In this document: piece after piece, positions 17,985-27,062 of the stretch | How positions within the stretch are numbered: the stretch's first letter is position 1 | How the letters are laid out: every line of letters begins with the position of its first letter | Source: JAITMY01 sp031553765 | GTDB taxonomy: Bacteria; Bacteroidota; Bacteroidia; Bacteroidales; UBA932 | DNA length: 64,000 bases | Assembly (NCBI GenBank): GCA_031553765.1 | Contig: JAVBKY010000006.1 | Span: 186,001-250,000, forward strand | Direction of reading: 5' to 3' | Position numbers and translations under genes: made by a program | The notes under the pieces: model-generated | The model's input: the letters and a program-made list of their open reading frames with translations, nothing else | The model's database searches: none | What the model was told of the DNA's origin: nothing

Positions 17985-20900
17985 CTATAGTACAACATTT
18001 AGAGACTCCGGCTGGGGAACCTTCTCCTCCTTCGCCTTTTCTTCATTCATCAGCTGCTGCATTTTACCGGTAACCTCATCCACAATACCATCATTTGGTA
18101 CCGTGTAGCCATCGAGAATACTTTCATAGGTTGCCTTAGCTTGAAAAGCGTCATTACGCTTTACGTATATATCACCCAGTATAATGAAGCTCTTTGCAAG
18201 CCAATACTGGTGTGGTGTTCCACTTTGAGCAAATGCAAGTATCGCTTTTTCGGTTTCATCCAACTTGTTTTTATTGAACAAGTATCCAATCGCCCTATAC
18301 TGCGATTCGGCACCCTCCTTTGTTGCCACGCTATTGGCCACCAACAGGTAATCTTCCTGGGCCTTATCAGCATTCCCCAATGCGTCCTGCGCTTTAGCTC
18401 GCTTAAAGTGCGCCTCCCGACTCAGTTCGGGTGCGAGGTTATCTACGGCCAGTACAGCATCGGCATCAACAGGTACATGCATATAGTTTCTACTTAAATA
18501 ATTGGCACGTAACTTACCCACGCGCGCCTCTACAAGCGTTGCTTTAGTACTGGCTATCTGTTCCAACTGCTCATAGTAATTGGCAGCTTTAGCATTATCG
18601 CCCATTTCAAAAGATGCACGCGCCGCACCCAACAGCGAGGGCTCTGTATAGCTGCTTTTGGGCATTTTTAGTACATAAGCAAAGTGCTGCACTGCTTCAT
18701 CTAACTTGCCCGCGCGGTAGTCGCAGTCGGCAAGATAAAAATGCGCATCGACCACAAATGCTCCCAACGGAAACTCCTTCAGGTACTTTTGCAGGGAAAG
18801 GTTAGCTTTATCACAGTCGTTATTCACGTAAAAGCGTTCAGCTACGTCAAAGGTCATGGAATCACGCTCCGAAGCGTTTACCTGCCCCACATTTTTAATG
18901 CCCGACACATACTTCACATAAGCATCCACATCACCCATTTCTACGTAAATATTTTTTACGCCCAATAGCGCACTGCGAGATTCGGATGTCCCCGAGAAGT
19001 CCTTCACCACACGTTTGTAGTAGTCAAGCGCCTCCTTATTATCACCTTTATTCACGTATATCAGCCCCAACTCTATCAACGTTTTTGCGTAAAACAGACT
19101 TTGCGGAAATTTGCTCAGCAGCTGCGTGTAGGCATTAATTGCCTGCCCATACTGCTGCATTTGCACATAGCAGCGTCCCTTCTCATACAGCGCATTATCC
19201 AAGTATGTCGAGGCCGGACGAAAATTTATCACCGTGTTCATCAGGTCTATTTTTCTATCTTGCTCGTTCACCAATCCGTAGCAAATACCGCTTTGGAAGG
19301 CTGCGTAATCAGCATCGACAATATTAAGCGCTATTACTTTTTTGTAGTTTTCGATAGCCTCGCTGTAACCATGCAGCATAAAGTTGCAATCGCCTACCCT
19401 ATTGTACGCATCACACAGCATAGCATTGGGCTTATCGGAGGCAAAGGCAATATATTTACGGAACCAACCCGTAGCATTGGCGTACTGCTTTTGCTGAAAC
19501 AAGCTATACCCAAGGCTGTAGTGCGCCACCTTATATTCGGGTGTTTGCGATATGCCTGCCGACAGCACAAAGTCGTTAAACAAATTTTGCGCAAGCGAGT
19601 AGTCGCCTTCACGATAAGCTGCCTCACCCTTCCAATACTTTGCCAGCGCAGCTGTAGTGGAATTGTAAGAGGAGTACTGGAGAGACAAGTCAAACATCTT
19701 CATCGCCTCTGCATAACTCTGGTTTTGAAATAGCTCTACCGCGCGGAGGTATGCTACCTTTTGCAGCGCAGCATACACATCGGCATCGGGGGTATTGATA
19801 GCCTGTAGTGCAGACAACGCAGCCTTATAGTTTTTGGAGTGAATGTAGGCTTGCATAAGACACTTGTTCACCTCATCGGTGCGACGCGAATTAGGATATG
19901 CAACAAGATATTGGTTAAGAGCATCAATGGCATCATTGAAGGGATCGCTATTGAGTTCAAACATCAGCTTAGCGTAGCTAAACATAGCATCTTCCTTAAT
20001 TTCGGGAAAGAAGTCCATTTTAGAAGCCTGTAAAAATGCACGACCGGCATTTTGCTTATCGCCCTGCTGCATGAAAGCGTCTGCAAGGTAGTAGTAGGCG
20101 CTTTGCGCAATCGAGTCCTGCCCTACGGTAATTTGCCCAAAAATATCCGCCGCCTTGGAATAATTTTTATTTTGGTAGTAAATATAACCCAGCAGGTACT
20201 TATCGGCACGGGTAAGGTCGGGAGCTGTAGCAGCAAACCTTTCAATGTAGTGCAACGCTTCGGCATACTGCTTTTTACAGTAGTAAGCCTCACCAATCAA
20301 GCGGGCAACCTCCGGCTGCCGCTTCTCCGATGCCTTATCCATAAAGGCTACACCCTCCTCAATTACCTTATCATAATTTTTTTGGTAGTGGTAAATGTGC
20401 AAAATGTAGTACGGCACCAATCTTGAAAACGTTTCATCGCTACGCAATGCCTCAAACCCTTTTAAGGCAACTGCGAAGCGCTTTTCCTCATAAGCGATAT
20501 GGGCGTAGTAGTAGGTGGCTGCGGACGCATACTTGCTACCCTCATCCTTGAGCAGCGAGAAAAGAGGCGATGCTTTATCATACTTGTTCAGCACAAACAA
20601 GCTGTACGCTTTTTGAAATGTGTATTCCTGAAAGTCGGCCTCTGAGAGTGAGCGCGGTTCAAAATTATCGAACATTTCAAGAGCCTTGTCGTATTGTCCA
20701 CCACGATAGTACAACTTACCCAGCAGGTAACGTGCGCTATTCTGCCATACGCTCTCGTGGTATTTTTGTATGTACGCCTCAATGAGCACCTCAGTATTGG
20801 GAGCCCACTGCTCGTAGGCACACTCCAGAATATGAAATTCGGTGTTTGCCACAAACATTGGCGACCATGATTCAGCCTTTGCCAGCACACGCTCGTACTC

Positions 20901-21065
20901 CATTTGAGCCAAACCGTATAACTTCTTTCGCTGAAGCTCCTGCGCATAGCGAAAGGTCTCGTTGACCTCACTCATATCGCGCACCGTTTGCGCTGTCAAT
21001 GGAATAGAAAGAATTAGCGTAAGCGCTACTAAGACAAATTTCGAGCGGTAAAATGATAGCTGCAT
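17985..21065 (-). CDS. Large exported tetratricopeptide-repeat protein
   Basis: 1026 aa with a Sec signal peptide (VLVALTLILSIPLTAQ). Almost the whole mature protein is made of TPR-like helical pairs, for example ALEMFDNFEPRSLSEADFQ, YFIARYAEALHYIERFA-type units and YGQAINAYTQLLSKFPQSLFY. Such periplasmic solenoids act as scaffolds for protein assemblies. It lies upstream of a beta-barrel gene on the same strand, a pairing I recall from other Bacteroidales. The C-terminus is charged (EEKAKEEKVPQPE). There is no enzymatic domain. A TACCTTTA box is present at 21104-21097, just upstream of the start. Confidence 0.88.
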   Translation of the reverse strand: MQLSFYRSKFVLVALTLILSIPLTAQTVRDMSEVNETFRYAQELQRKKLYGLAQMEYERVLAKAESWSPMFVANTEFHILECAYEQWAPNTEVLIEAYIQKYHESVWQNSARYLLGKLYYRGGQYDKALEMFDNFEPRSLSEADFQEYTFQKAYSLFVLNKYDKASPLFSLLKDEGSKYASAATYYYAHIAYEEKRFAVALKGFEALRSDETFSRLVPYYILHIYHYQKNYDKVIEEGVAFMDKASEKRQPEVARLIGEAYYCKKQYAEALHYIERFAATAPDLTRADKYLLGYIYYQNKNYSKAADIFGQITVGQDSIAQSAYYYLADAFMQQGDKQNAGRAFLQASKMDFFPEIKEDAMFSYAKLMFELNSDPFNDAIDALNQYLVAYPNSRRTDEVNKCLMQAYIHSKNYKAALSALQAINTPDADVYAALQKVAYLRAVELFQNQSYAEAMKMFDLSLQYSSYNSTTAALAKYWKGEAAYREGDYSLAQNLFNDFVLSAGISQTPEYKVAHYSLGYSLFQQKQYANATGWFRKYIAFASDKPNAMLCDAYNRVGDCNFMLHGYSEAIENYKKVIALNIVDADYAAFQSGICYGLVNEQDRKIDLMNTVINFRPASTYLDNALYEKGRCYVQMQQYGQAINAYTQLLSKFPQSLFYAKTLIELGLIYVNKGDNKEALDYYKRVVKDFSGTSESRSALLGVKNIYVEMGDVDAYVKYVSGIKNVGQVNASERDSMTFDVAERFYVNNDCDKANLSLQKYLKEFPLGAFVVDAHFYLADCDYRAGKLDEAVQHFAYVLKMPKSSYTEPSLLGAARASFEMGDNAKAANYYEQLEQIASTKATLVEARVGKLRANYLSRNYMHVPVDADAVLAVDNLAPELSREAHFKRAKAQDALGNADKAQEDYLLVANSVATKEGAESQYRAIGYLFNKNKLDETEKAILAFAQSGTPHQYWLAKSFIILGDIYVKRNDAFQAKATYESILDGYTVPNDGIVDEVTGKMQQLMNEEKAKEEKVPQPESLNVVL

Positions 21066-21198
21066 AGCGATAATTAACTTGCTTTATTTAAACTTGTAAA
21101 GGTAATCGCTATTCCCCTTTATACCTACAAAAAACAAGACTTTCATAGGTTAAAAATTCATAAGGAAAGTATGGTTAGGCTGGTATTGGATAAATACG

Positions 21199-21206
21199 TA
21201 CTTTTG
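21199..21206 (+). promoter_or_regulatory. Putative ftsE promoter -7 box
   Basis: TACTTTTG matches TAnnTTTG exactly, 20 nt before the ftsE ATG. Confidence 0.55.
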
Positions 21207-21226
21207 TAGTTCTAAAATTCAGCGCC

Positions 21227-21934
21227 ATGTCCTCACTCGATACCATCATTGAAGTCAAAAAAGCCAATATTTTTCAGGGTCCGCACCTCATTTTATCCGA
21301 CGTTACGTTCAACGTTGAGCGTGGTGAATTTATTTACCTTGTGGGAAAAGTAGGAAGCGGAAAATCAAGCTTAATAAAAACGCTAAATGCCGAGCTGAAG
21401 TTGAGGCATGGTGAAGCTTGGATAGCTGGCTACAAGTTGCACAACATTAAGGATTCGCACATACCCTACTTGCGCCGCAAAATCGGCGTGGTATTTCAGG
21501 ATTTTCAGCTACTCACCGACCGCAACGTGCACGACAACCTGCTTTTTGTACTCAAAGCCACAGGCTGGACAGACAACATGGAGATAAAAAAGCGTGTATT
21601 GGGCGTACTGGAAAAGGTAAATTTGATAAACAAAAGCCAAAAAATGCCGCATCAGCTGTCGGGTGGAGAACAGCAGCGCGTGGTGATTGCTCGTGCCCTG
21701 CTCAACGACCCAGAGGTCATTTTAGCCGACGAGCCCACAGGAAACCTTGACCCCGAAACATCGGAAGATATTATGGCCGTGCTCAACGAAATTAGCAGCA
21801 GCGGTCGCTCAGTGATAATGGCCACGCACAACTACAACCTATTACACCAATTTCCTCATCGCACCATTAAGTGCGAAAACGGACACATCAAGGAAATTGA
21901 CTCTGCAAGCATAGATTTAGCGCAGATGGAATAA
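21227..21934 (+). CDS. ftsE: Cell-division ATP-binding protein FtsE
   Basis: 235 aa. FtsE is the cytoplasmic ATPase that, with membrane partner FtsX, controls peptidoglycan hydrolases at the septum. Walker A is at about 40-47 (GKVGSGKS), the Q-loop in VVFQDFQLL, signature QLSGGEQQRV near 144, Walker B VILADEPTGNLD near 164 and the H-loop ATHNYNLL. The pattern FQDFQLL and DRNVHDNL fits FtsE rather than LolD. No ftsX is adjacent. A palindromic repeat lies between it and pgeF. Confidence 0.88.
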   Translation: MSSLDTIIEVKKANIFQGPHLILSDVTFNVERGEFIYLVGKVGSGKSSLIKTLNAELKLRHGEAWIAGYKLHNIKDSHIPYLRRKIGVVFQDFQLLTDRNVHDNLLFVLKATGWTDNMEIKKRVLGVLEKVNLINKSQKMPHQLSGGEQQRVVIARALLNDPEVILADEPTGNLDPETSEDIMAVLNEISSSGRSVIMATHNYNLLHQFPHRTIKCENGHIKEIDSASIDLAQME

Positions 21935-21953
21935 GTCTACCGCATTGCCTTCC

Positions 21954-22054
21954 TGTCATTCTGAGCGAAGCGAAGAACCGTCAGTTCGGCAAAGCCAATC
22001 TCATGTTGGCAAAATCGTATTATCTTGATATTCTTCGCCTCGCACAGAATGACA
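21954..22054. repeat. Family D inverted repeat containing the pgeF start codon
   Basis: The left arm TGTCATTCTGAGCGAAGCG (extended by AAGAA) pairs with the right arm TTCTTCGCCTCGCACAGAA (extended by TGACA); about 22 of 24 positions match. The ATG at 22049-22051 lies inside the right arm, so a folded mRNA would hide the start codon. Confidence 0.8.
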
Positions 22055-22849
22055 AACTCCCCTATTTTTACCACCTTTCCCATTTTTAATCGCTACCACA
22101 GCGAAGTGTTACACTTTTCGTCCACACGTCACGGTGGTGTAAGTACAAAGAGCAACACCTCGCTCAACCTTGGTTTTCACGATAACGACACGGTTGAGAA
22201 TGTGGTAAAAAATCGTGCATTATTGGCACAGTCCGCGGGCTTCACTCCACTTGCCCTCACCGTAGCCGACCAAGTACACGGTTGCAATATTACTGTGGTA
22301 ACACAGGAAATGAAAGGTCGTGGCGCGACTGAAAAACCGAGTTCTATACCAAATTCTGACGCGCTTATTTGCGCTGTACCCAACGTGTGCGTTGCGGTAA
22401 AAACAGCCGACTGCACCCCTATCCTACTCTACGCTCCCGATAAAAAAGTGGTAGCCGCCATTCACGCAGGCTGGCGCGGCACGGTGCAACAAATTGTTCG
22501 TCTTACAGCAGAAAAAATGCAGCGCGAATTCGGTTGTCAGCCGCAATACATGGTTGCTGCTATAGGTTGTAACATTGGAAAATGCTGCTATGAGGTGGGA
22601 GAAGAGGTGGTGAGCAACGTGCAGCAAAACTTCGGCTCTACCAACGGATTTATTCACTACTCACCCACCACGGGCAGGCCACACTTCGACATGCAGCAAG
22701 CCAACCGCCACCAGCTGCTCGCCATTGGTCTAAATCCCGCAAACATTGGCTTGGTAAACACCTGCACCCACTGCAACAACAAGGATTATTTTTCGCACAG
22801 AAGAGGTGATAGCGGGAGGTTGATGACGGGAATCATGATAAAGGGATAA
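22049..22849 (+). CDS. pgeF: Laccase-domain purine nucleoside phosphorylase/oxidase-like protein (YfiH/PgeF family)
   Basis: 266 aa from the ATG at 22049; the longer frame begins with TTG at 22025 inside the repeat. Members of this family act as purine nucleoside phosphorylases and deaminases and were earlier called polyphenol oxidases. Metal ligands are visible: His in VADQVHG, Cys in KTADCTP and His in AAIHAGWRG. STRHGGVS near the start and FSHRRGDSGRLMT near the end are family hallmarks. The start codon is supplied by a family D repeat and the stop codon lies at the edge of a family C repeat. Confidence 0.9.
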   Translation: MTNSPIFTTFPIFNRYHSEVLHFSSTRHGGVSTKSNTSLNLGFHDNDTVENVVKNRALLAQSAGFTPLALTVADQVHGCNITVVTQEMKGRGATEKPSSIPNSDALICAVPNVCVAVKTADCTPILLYAPDKKVVAAIHAGWRGTVQQIVRLTAEKMQREFGCQPQYMVAAIGCNIGKCCYEVGEEVVSNVQQNFGSTNGFIHYSPTTGRPHFDMQQANRHQLLAIGLNPANIGLVNTCTHCNNKDYFSHRRGDSGRLMTGIMIKG

Positions 22850-22982
22850 AAAGATAAAATGTCACGCTTACAGCGTGACGATAAAACCTCACACACATGC
22901 TTTCGCTCGATAAAGGCTTCGCGATAAATTTTATCGCCCGCAGGGCATTTATCTTTTTATCGTGCGAAGCACATTTATCCTT
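22849..22982. repeat. Family C hairpin array, copy C1
   Basis: A string of small hairpins separated by GATAAA/TTTATC words: GTCACGCTTACAGCGTGAC, GCCCGCAGGGC and GTGCGAAGCAC. It fills the gap between pgeF and the convergent PAP2 gene and may terminate both. Confidence 0.8.
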
Positions 22983-22989
22983 TCTTTCT

Positions 22990-23718
22990 TTAGAATCTTA
23001 GTGCAAACATAGCTCCCGTACATTGCCCATCATAGTATGGAAAAAGGGAAATCTTGTCGGATTTTTTTGAGAAGGGTTGCCAGTTTTTCAACGGCTCGAA
23101 GTAGTAAACAAGGTTAGCCGATAGCATGCCTATACCCGCACCGGCAAGCACGTCCGAGAGCCAGTGTCGCTCGTTGGTCATACGCAGCACGCCAACTACC
23201 GTAGCCACAGCAAAGCCGCTGTAGGCAATCAGCTTATTGCTATCCTTAAATTCATGGTAAAGCACCGTAGCGCCGGTGAAAGCCACGCTGGTGTGCCCCG
23301 AAGGAAAAGAGTTATACGCACCATTGTTAGGACGCTGCTCCTGCACGGTATACTTGAGCGTTTGTACCACTATAGCCGTAGCTAGCTGCGAAATTGCCAA
23401 ATACTTGGTTTGATCCCATACGCTATTTTTTGCCTTTACTCCTGCTATATCGGCAATGTACATACCTGCCATGGGAAGGTACTGTATGTAATCATCAACC
23501 TCGGTATGGGCATTAGGCAACCAGTCGTTAAATGCCTTATTTACATGCTGATTTACAAGAAGTACCGAACCCGTGGCAATAAGGGCTACGGGTATAATTT
23601 GCTGGGTATATGGGACGGGTTTACAAGTTTGTCGCACGCTATCCTGCGCGTAAAGTGGCAGAACAAATAGAAATAACATAAGCGCTGCAAGCGCTCCACA
23701 CGTGCAACTTTTGATCAT
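22990..23718 (-). CDS. PAP2-family phosphatase, exported
   Basis: 242 aa with a Sec signal (LMLFLFVLPLYAQ). PAP2 enzymes dephosphorylate lipid phosphates or similar substrates outside the cytoplasm. The three signature motifs are complete: K122...RP130 (KYTVQEQRP), PSGHTS at 139-144 with the catalytic His, and R179-x5-H185-x3-D189 in RMTNERHWLSDV. Further hydrophobic segments follow. The start ATG overlaps the hisIE stop by one base (TAATG), so it is translationally coupled to histidine synthesis although no pathway link is evident. Confidence 0.9.
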   Translation of the reverse strand: MIKSCTCGALAALMLFLFVLPLYAQDSVRQTCKPVPYTQQIIPVALIATGSVLLVNQHVNKAFNDWLPNAHTEVDDYIQYLPMAGMYIADIAGVKAKNSVWDQTKYLAISQLATAIVVQTLKYTVQEQRPNNGAYNSFPSGHTSVAFTGATVLYHEFKDSNKLIAYSGFAVATVVGVLRMTNERHWLSDVLAGAGIGMLSANLVYYFEPLKNWQPFSKKSDKISLFPYYDGQCTGAMFALRF

Positions 23719-24308
23719 TACTTGTGTCGTTGTTCCAAAACTTTCACTACATCATCAAGAGCGTAGCCCTTTTGCGTAAGCAAGACCAAGTAGTGGAACA
23801 TCAAGTCGGCAGCTTCTCCTAAAAACAGTTCTTCGTTATTATCCTTTGCTTCAATCACCAGCTCTACGGCTTCTTCGCCCACCTTTTGCGCAACTTTATT
23901 TACACCCTTTTGAAAAAGTTTGGTAGTGTAGGAGCCTTCTGGCATCTCCTTCTTACGAGTCTGAATAAGGTTTTGCAAGTAGTCAAGGAAAAGGATACCG
24001 CTGGTGTTTTTTTCACCAAAGCAGGTATCAGCACCCGTATGGCACACCACACCGCGCGGCTTAGCTTTCACCAAAAACGTATCATGATCGCAATCCTCGA
24101 TAATGCTTACCAAATCGAGAAAATTACCACTTTCCTCACCCTTAGTCCACAAGCGCTGCTTGGTGCGGCTGTAAAAAGTAACCAACTTTGTTTCGAGCGT
24201 TTTCTTGTACGCTTCCTCATTCATAAACGCCACCATAAGCACCTTGCTCGTAGCGCTATCCTGCACCACTGTGGGAACAAGACCGTTCATTTTTGCAAAA
24301 TCAACCAT
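23718..24308 (-). CDS. hisIE: Bifunctional phosphoribosyl-AMP cyclohydrolase / phosphoribosyl-ATP pyrophosphatase
   Basis: 196 aa from the ATG at 24308; two more codons upstream would start with TTG. It performs steps 2 and 3 of histidine synthesis. The N-terminal HisI half (to about residue 105) has QDSATSKVLMVAFMNEEA, LWTKGEESGN, the metal site CDHD and CHTGADTCF. The C-terminal HisE half has EGSYTTKLF, the helical KVGEEAVELVIEAK and ADLMFHYLVLL. It follows hisA by 25 nt. The neighbour usually found between them, hisF, is absent. Confidence 0.96.
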   Translation of the reverse strand: MVDFAKMNGLVPTVVQDSATSKVLMVAFMNEEAYKKTLETKLVTFYSRTKQRLWTKGEESGNFLDLVSIIEDCDHDTFLVKAKPRGVVCHTGADTCFGEKNTSGILFLDYLQNLIQTRKKEMPEGSYTTKLFQKGVNKVAQKVGEEAVELVIEAKDNNEELFLGEAADLMFHYLVLLTQKGYALDDVVKVLEQRHK

Positions 24309-24333
24309 ATCCAAATCAATTACGAATTACGAA

Positions 24334-25056
24334 TCAATTCACAATGCGGCTTAACTCCTCCATTGTAATCCTTCCTTCATAAATGGCCTTGCCCACAATT
24401 ACCGAGCGAAGACCGTTTTTATCCAACTCCTCAATATCCTTCATTTCCGAAACACCGCCGCTTGCTATCAAATGCAACGCGGGGAATGCTTCCAGTATTT
24501 TTTTGTAGAGCGCTACGTTGGGACCTTGCAGCATACCGTCCTTGCTTATATCGGTGCAAATGGCCTGTGTAACGCCCTTATTCATGTACGATTTTATGAA
24601 CGGCAGCAGCTCCACATCAGTATCTTCCTGCCAACCGCTAACCGCAATTTTTTCATTACTCACATCTGCACCAAGAATAATTTTCTCACCACCGTATTTT
24701 TCAATCCAGCGCGTAAATTCTTCCGCATTTTTCACAGCAATGCTGCCACCTGTAACCATTTTTGCACCGCATTCAAAAGCTATGCGCAAATCGTCCGAGG
24801 TTTTAAGTCCGCCGCCAAAATCAACTACTAAGTTTGTCTTGCCTGCAATTTTTTCAAGCACCTTGTGGTTGACAATATGCTTCGCCTTTGCCCCATCCAA
24901 ATCCACCACGTGTAGGCGATGTATTCCAATACCTTCAAAGGATTTTGCTACCTCCAGCGGGTCTTCGTTATACACCTTCTTCTGCGCATAATCACCCTTG
25001 GTAAGGCGCACGCACTTTCCGTCGATGATATCTATGGCGGGAATTATTTCAATCAT
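24334..25056 (-). CDS. hisA: ProFAR isomerase (HisA)
   Basis: 240 aa from the ATG at 25056 (MIEIIPAIDIIDGKCVRL); an upstream ATG would add six residues from a repeat-like AT-rich sequence. HisA opens the ribose ring of ProFAR by an Amadori rearrangement. The TIM barrel has the catalytic Asp in PAIDIIDG, phosphate-binding VDFGGGLK, a second acid in GADVSNEKIAVSGW, CTDISKDGMLQGPN and IASGGVSEMKD. It lies upstream of hisIE and downstream of purU. No hisH or hisF is seen in the window. Confidence 0.96.
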   Translation of the reverse strand: MIEIIPAIDIIDGKCVRLTKGDYAQKKVYNEDPLEVAKSFEGIGIHRLHVVDLDGAKAKHIVNHKVLEKIAGKTNLVVDFGGGLKTSDDLRIAFECGAKMVTGGSIAVKNAEEFTRWIEKYGGEKIILGADVSNEKIAVSGWQEDTDVELLPFIKSYMNKGVTQAICTDISKDGMLQGPNVALYKKILEAFPALHLIASGGVSEMKDIEELDKNGLRSVIVGKAIYEGRITMEELSRIVN

Positions 25057-25141
25057 AAAAATTTCAAATTTCAAATTTCAAATTTCAAACCCCAGTCCGG
25101 CAACACCAATCTGAAATTTGAAACTTGGAATCTGAAATTCA
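25057..25141. repeat. AT-rich inverted repeat between purU and hisA
   Basis: Three tandem AAATTTC units (AAATTTCAAATTTCAAATTTC-like, 25060-25087) are followed at about 25110-25140 by reverse-complement units (TGAAATTTGAAACTTGG, TCTGAAATTC). It is a simple hairpin-forming filler, distinct from the GC-rich families. Confidence 0.6.
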
Positions 25142-25999
25142 TTAGCTGAATATTATAGTTTTATTCTTATACACCAACACCTTGCGTTGCAGGTGAGCAT
25201 ACACGGCACGCGAAAGTACAATTTTTTCCAAGTCACGCCCCTTATGCACCAAGTCATTTATGGTATCCTTGTGCGTTACACGCACCACATCTTGCTCAAT
25301 AATAGGCCCTGCATCAAGGTCGGCAGTAACGTAGTGGCTGGTGGCGCCTATAATTTTCACCCCACGCTCAAATGAAGCGTGGTAAGGTTTTGCTCCTGCA
25401 AATGCAGGCAAAAACGAGTGGTGAATATTGATAATTTTGTTAGGATATTGCTTGATAAAATTATCTGACAGCACCTGCATGTAGCGCGCCAGCACCATAA
25501 AGTTCACTTTATGCTCCTTAAGCAATTGCAGCTGCTTAGCCTCCTGCTCTGCCTTATTGTCGGCGGTTACGGGTATTACGTGGTAAGGTATGCCAAACTG
25601 TTTTGCCACGGGCTCCATATCGGTATGATTGCTGATAATGAGGGGCACCTCCACGTTCCACTCTCCTGCGCTGTAGCGCGCCAGCATATCGTAGAGGCAG
25701 TGCGACATTTTCGACACAAAAATGGCCATGCGCGGACGCTGCTCCGTGAAGAAAATGCTGAACTTAGCCGAATATTTTTTGGCAATAAGCGTCTCGAAAT
25801 AGTCAGGTATTTTTTCCTGTGGGATAGAGAAGTTTTCTAAATCCCACTCTACACGCATAAAAAATTGCTGTTCTTCTCGGTCAACGTGCTGGTCGAGGTA
25901 TAAAATATTGCCGTTATTTTCGGTAAGAAACTTGGTTACTACAGATATAATCCCCGATTGGTCGGGGCAGTACATGAGAAGAATTGCGGTGTTAGACAT
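25142..25999 (-). CDS. purU: Formyltetrahydrofolate deformylase
   Basis: 285 aa from the ATG at 25999. PurU hydrolyses 10-formyl-THF to formate and THF, balancing one-carbon pools. An N-terminal ACT domain (about 1-80; LLMYCPDQSGIISVVTKF) is followed by a formyltransferase fold. The catalytic Asn-His-Asp set is visible in INIHHSFLPAF and TADLDAGPII, and the loop GAKPYHASFERGVKIIGATSH is characteristic. glyA, another folate enzyme, lies two genes upstream on the same strand. Confidence 0.95.
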   Translation of the reverse strand: MSNTAILLMYCPDQSGIISVVTKFLTENNGNILYLDQHVDREEQQFFMRVEWDLENFSIPQEKIPDYFETLIAKKYSAKFSIFFTEQRPRMAIFVSKMSHCLYDMLARYSAGEWNVEVPLIISNHTDMEPVAKQFGIPYHVIPVTADNKAEQEAKQLQLLKEHKVNFMVLARYMQVLSDNFIKQYPNKIINIHHSFLPAFAGAKPYHASFERGVKIIGATSHYVTADLDAGPIIEQDVVRVTHKDTINDLVHKGRDLEKIVLSRAVYAHLQRKVLVYKNKTIIFS

Positions 26000-26055
26000 C
26001 AAAAAACAATGAACAATTAATAATGGACAATTGATAATGACAATACAATGCGGGC

Positions 26056-26142
26056 TGTCATACTGAGCCTGTCAAAGTATGCAGGGAGGGCACTTCCCTC
26101 TTTGCCGCGCCGCACCCCTTCGACAGGCTCTGGGTGACAACG
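26056..26142. repeat. Family D2 inverted repeat (CTTCGACAGGCTCAG type), copy 1
   Basis: The left arm is TGTCATACTGAGCCTGTCAA and the right arm CCTTCGACAGGCTC plus TGGGTGACAACG, with a small GGGAGGGCACTTCCCTC hairpin between them. It lies upstream of purU. Related arms occur at 33906-33930 and inside carB. Confidence 0.75.
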
Positions 26143-26157
26143 CACAGCTACGATTGC

Positions 26158-26889
26158 CTACTTTTTAAATACCCTAACCTCTACTCCATCGGCAGCCAAC
26201 TCTTTTGTAATGGCTGCAATGTTATCCAGCTCAAAGTAGTGGTAAACGTATACCACTTTTGGTTTGAACGACTTTACGGCTGACACAAACATTTCGTCAG
26301 TCATGGTGTAAGGCAAATTCTTGGGTAGGAAGGCAACATCAATATTTTTGAGGTCGCTCATTTCGGGAATATTTTCGGTATCGGCTGCGATGTACAACTT
26401 AAAGTCACCAAAGGTCAATACAAAACCGTTACCTACACCTTTGGGATGAAACGGCTCTCCGGTGGGATTCATGTGCACCATATTGTAGGCGGGTACGGCT
26501 TCAATCTTTATGCCGTTCCACTCGGTGCTTTCGCCGTTAACCATCACCTTTGCACCTTTGAGCGTTTGCTCTACGGTGGAGGTGGTGATAATTTCCGTAT
26601 CAGCCTTCTTAGTCTTTTCCAACGCTGTGTTATCAAAGTGATCGGAGTGCTCATGGGTAATGAGTATCAAATCGGCCTTGGCAAGCGAGTCGTAGTTGCC
26701 CTGCTGTGCAACGGGGTCAACTTGGATAACCTTATCGCCCAACGTGAGCATAACCGAAGCATGCCCCACGTGGTACACGTACAAGTCACCCATGGATGTT
26801 TTGAAAACATCACCTTTTGGTGTATTTTTTTGTGCGCACGATGACATAAAACCTACGATTAAAACTAAGGCAAGAGAAATCTTTTTCAT
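26158..26889 (-). CDS. Metallo-beta-lactamase-fold lipoprotein (UlaG-like hydrolase)
   Basis: 243 aa, lipoprotein signal with lipobox MSSC (Cys18). The metal motif HEHSDH is at residues 79-84, preceded by HVGHASVMLTLGDKVIQVDP as in UlaG-type MBL proteins. Further metal-site candidates are His in YNMVHMNP and Asp in IAADTENIP, and a final His in VYHYF. The substrate is unknown. It is probably a periplasmic phosphodiesterase or lactonase-like enzyme. The gene sits between family C and D2 repeats. Confidence 0.88.
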   Translation of the reverse strand: MKKISLALVLIVGFMSSCAQKNTPKGDVFKTSMGDLYVYHVGHASVMLTLGDKVIQVDPVAQQGNYDSLAKADLILITHEHSDHFDNTALEKTKKADTEIITTSTVEQTLKGAKVMVNGESTEWNGIKIEAVPAYNMVHMNPTGEPFHPKGVGNGFVLTFGDFKLYIAADTENIPEMSDLKNIDVAFLPKNLPYTMTDEMFVSAVKSFKPKVVYVYHYFELDNIAAITKELAADGVEVRVFKK

Positions 26890-26903
26890 TTCTTTCTAAG
26901 TTA

Positions 26904-27043
26904 GATAAAATGTTCCGCTAAGACGGAACGATAAATGTGCTGCGCACGATAAAAAGATAAAATAATTACGGGCGACAAATTTTATCGCGAAGCGTTTATC
27001 GCCCGTAGGGCATTTATCGTCCCGCTTTGGCGGGACATTTATC
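26904..27043. repeat. Family C hairpin array, copy C2
   Basis: At least five short hairpins strung on ATTTATC/GATAAAT spacers: GTTCCGCTAAGACGGAAC, GTGCTGCGCAC, TCGCGAAGCG, GCCCGTAGGGC and GTCCCGCTTTGGCGGGAC. It lies between glyA and the MBL lipoprotein gene. Confidence 0.85.
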
Positions 27044-27062
27044 GAAAATTCGTCAGAATTTA

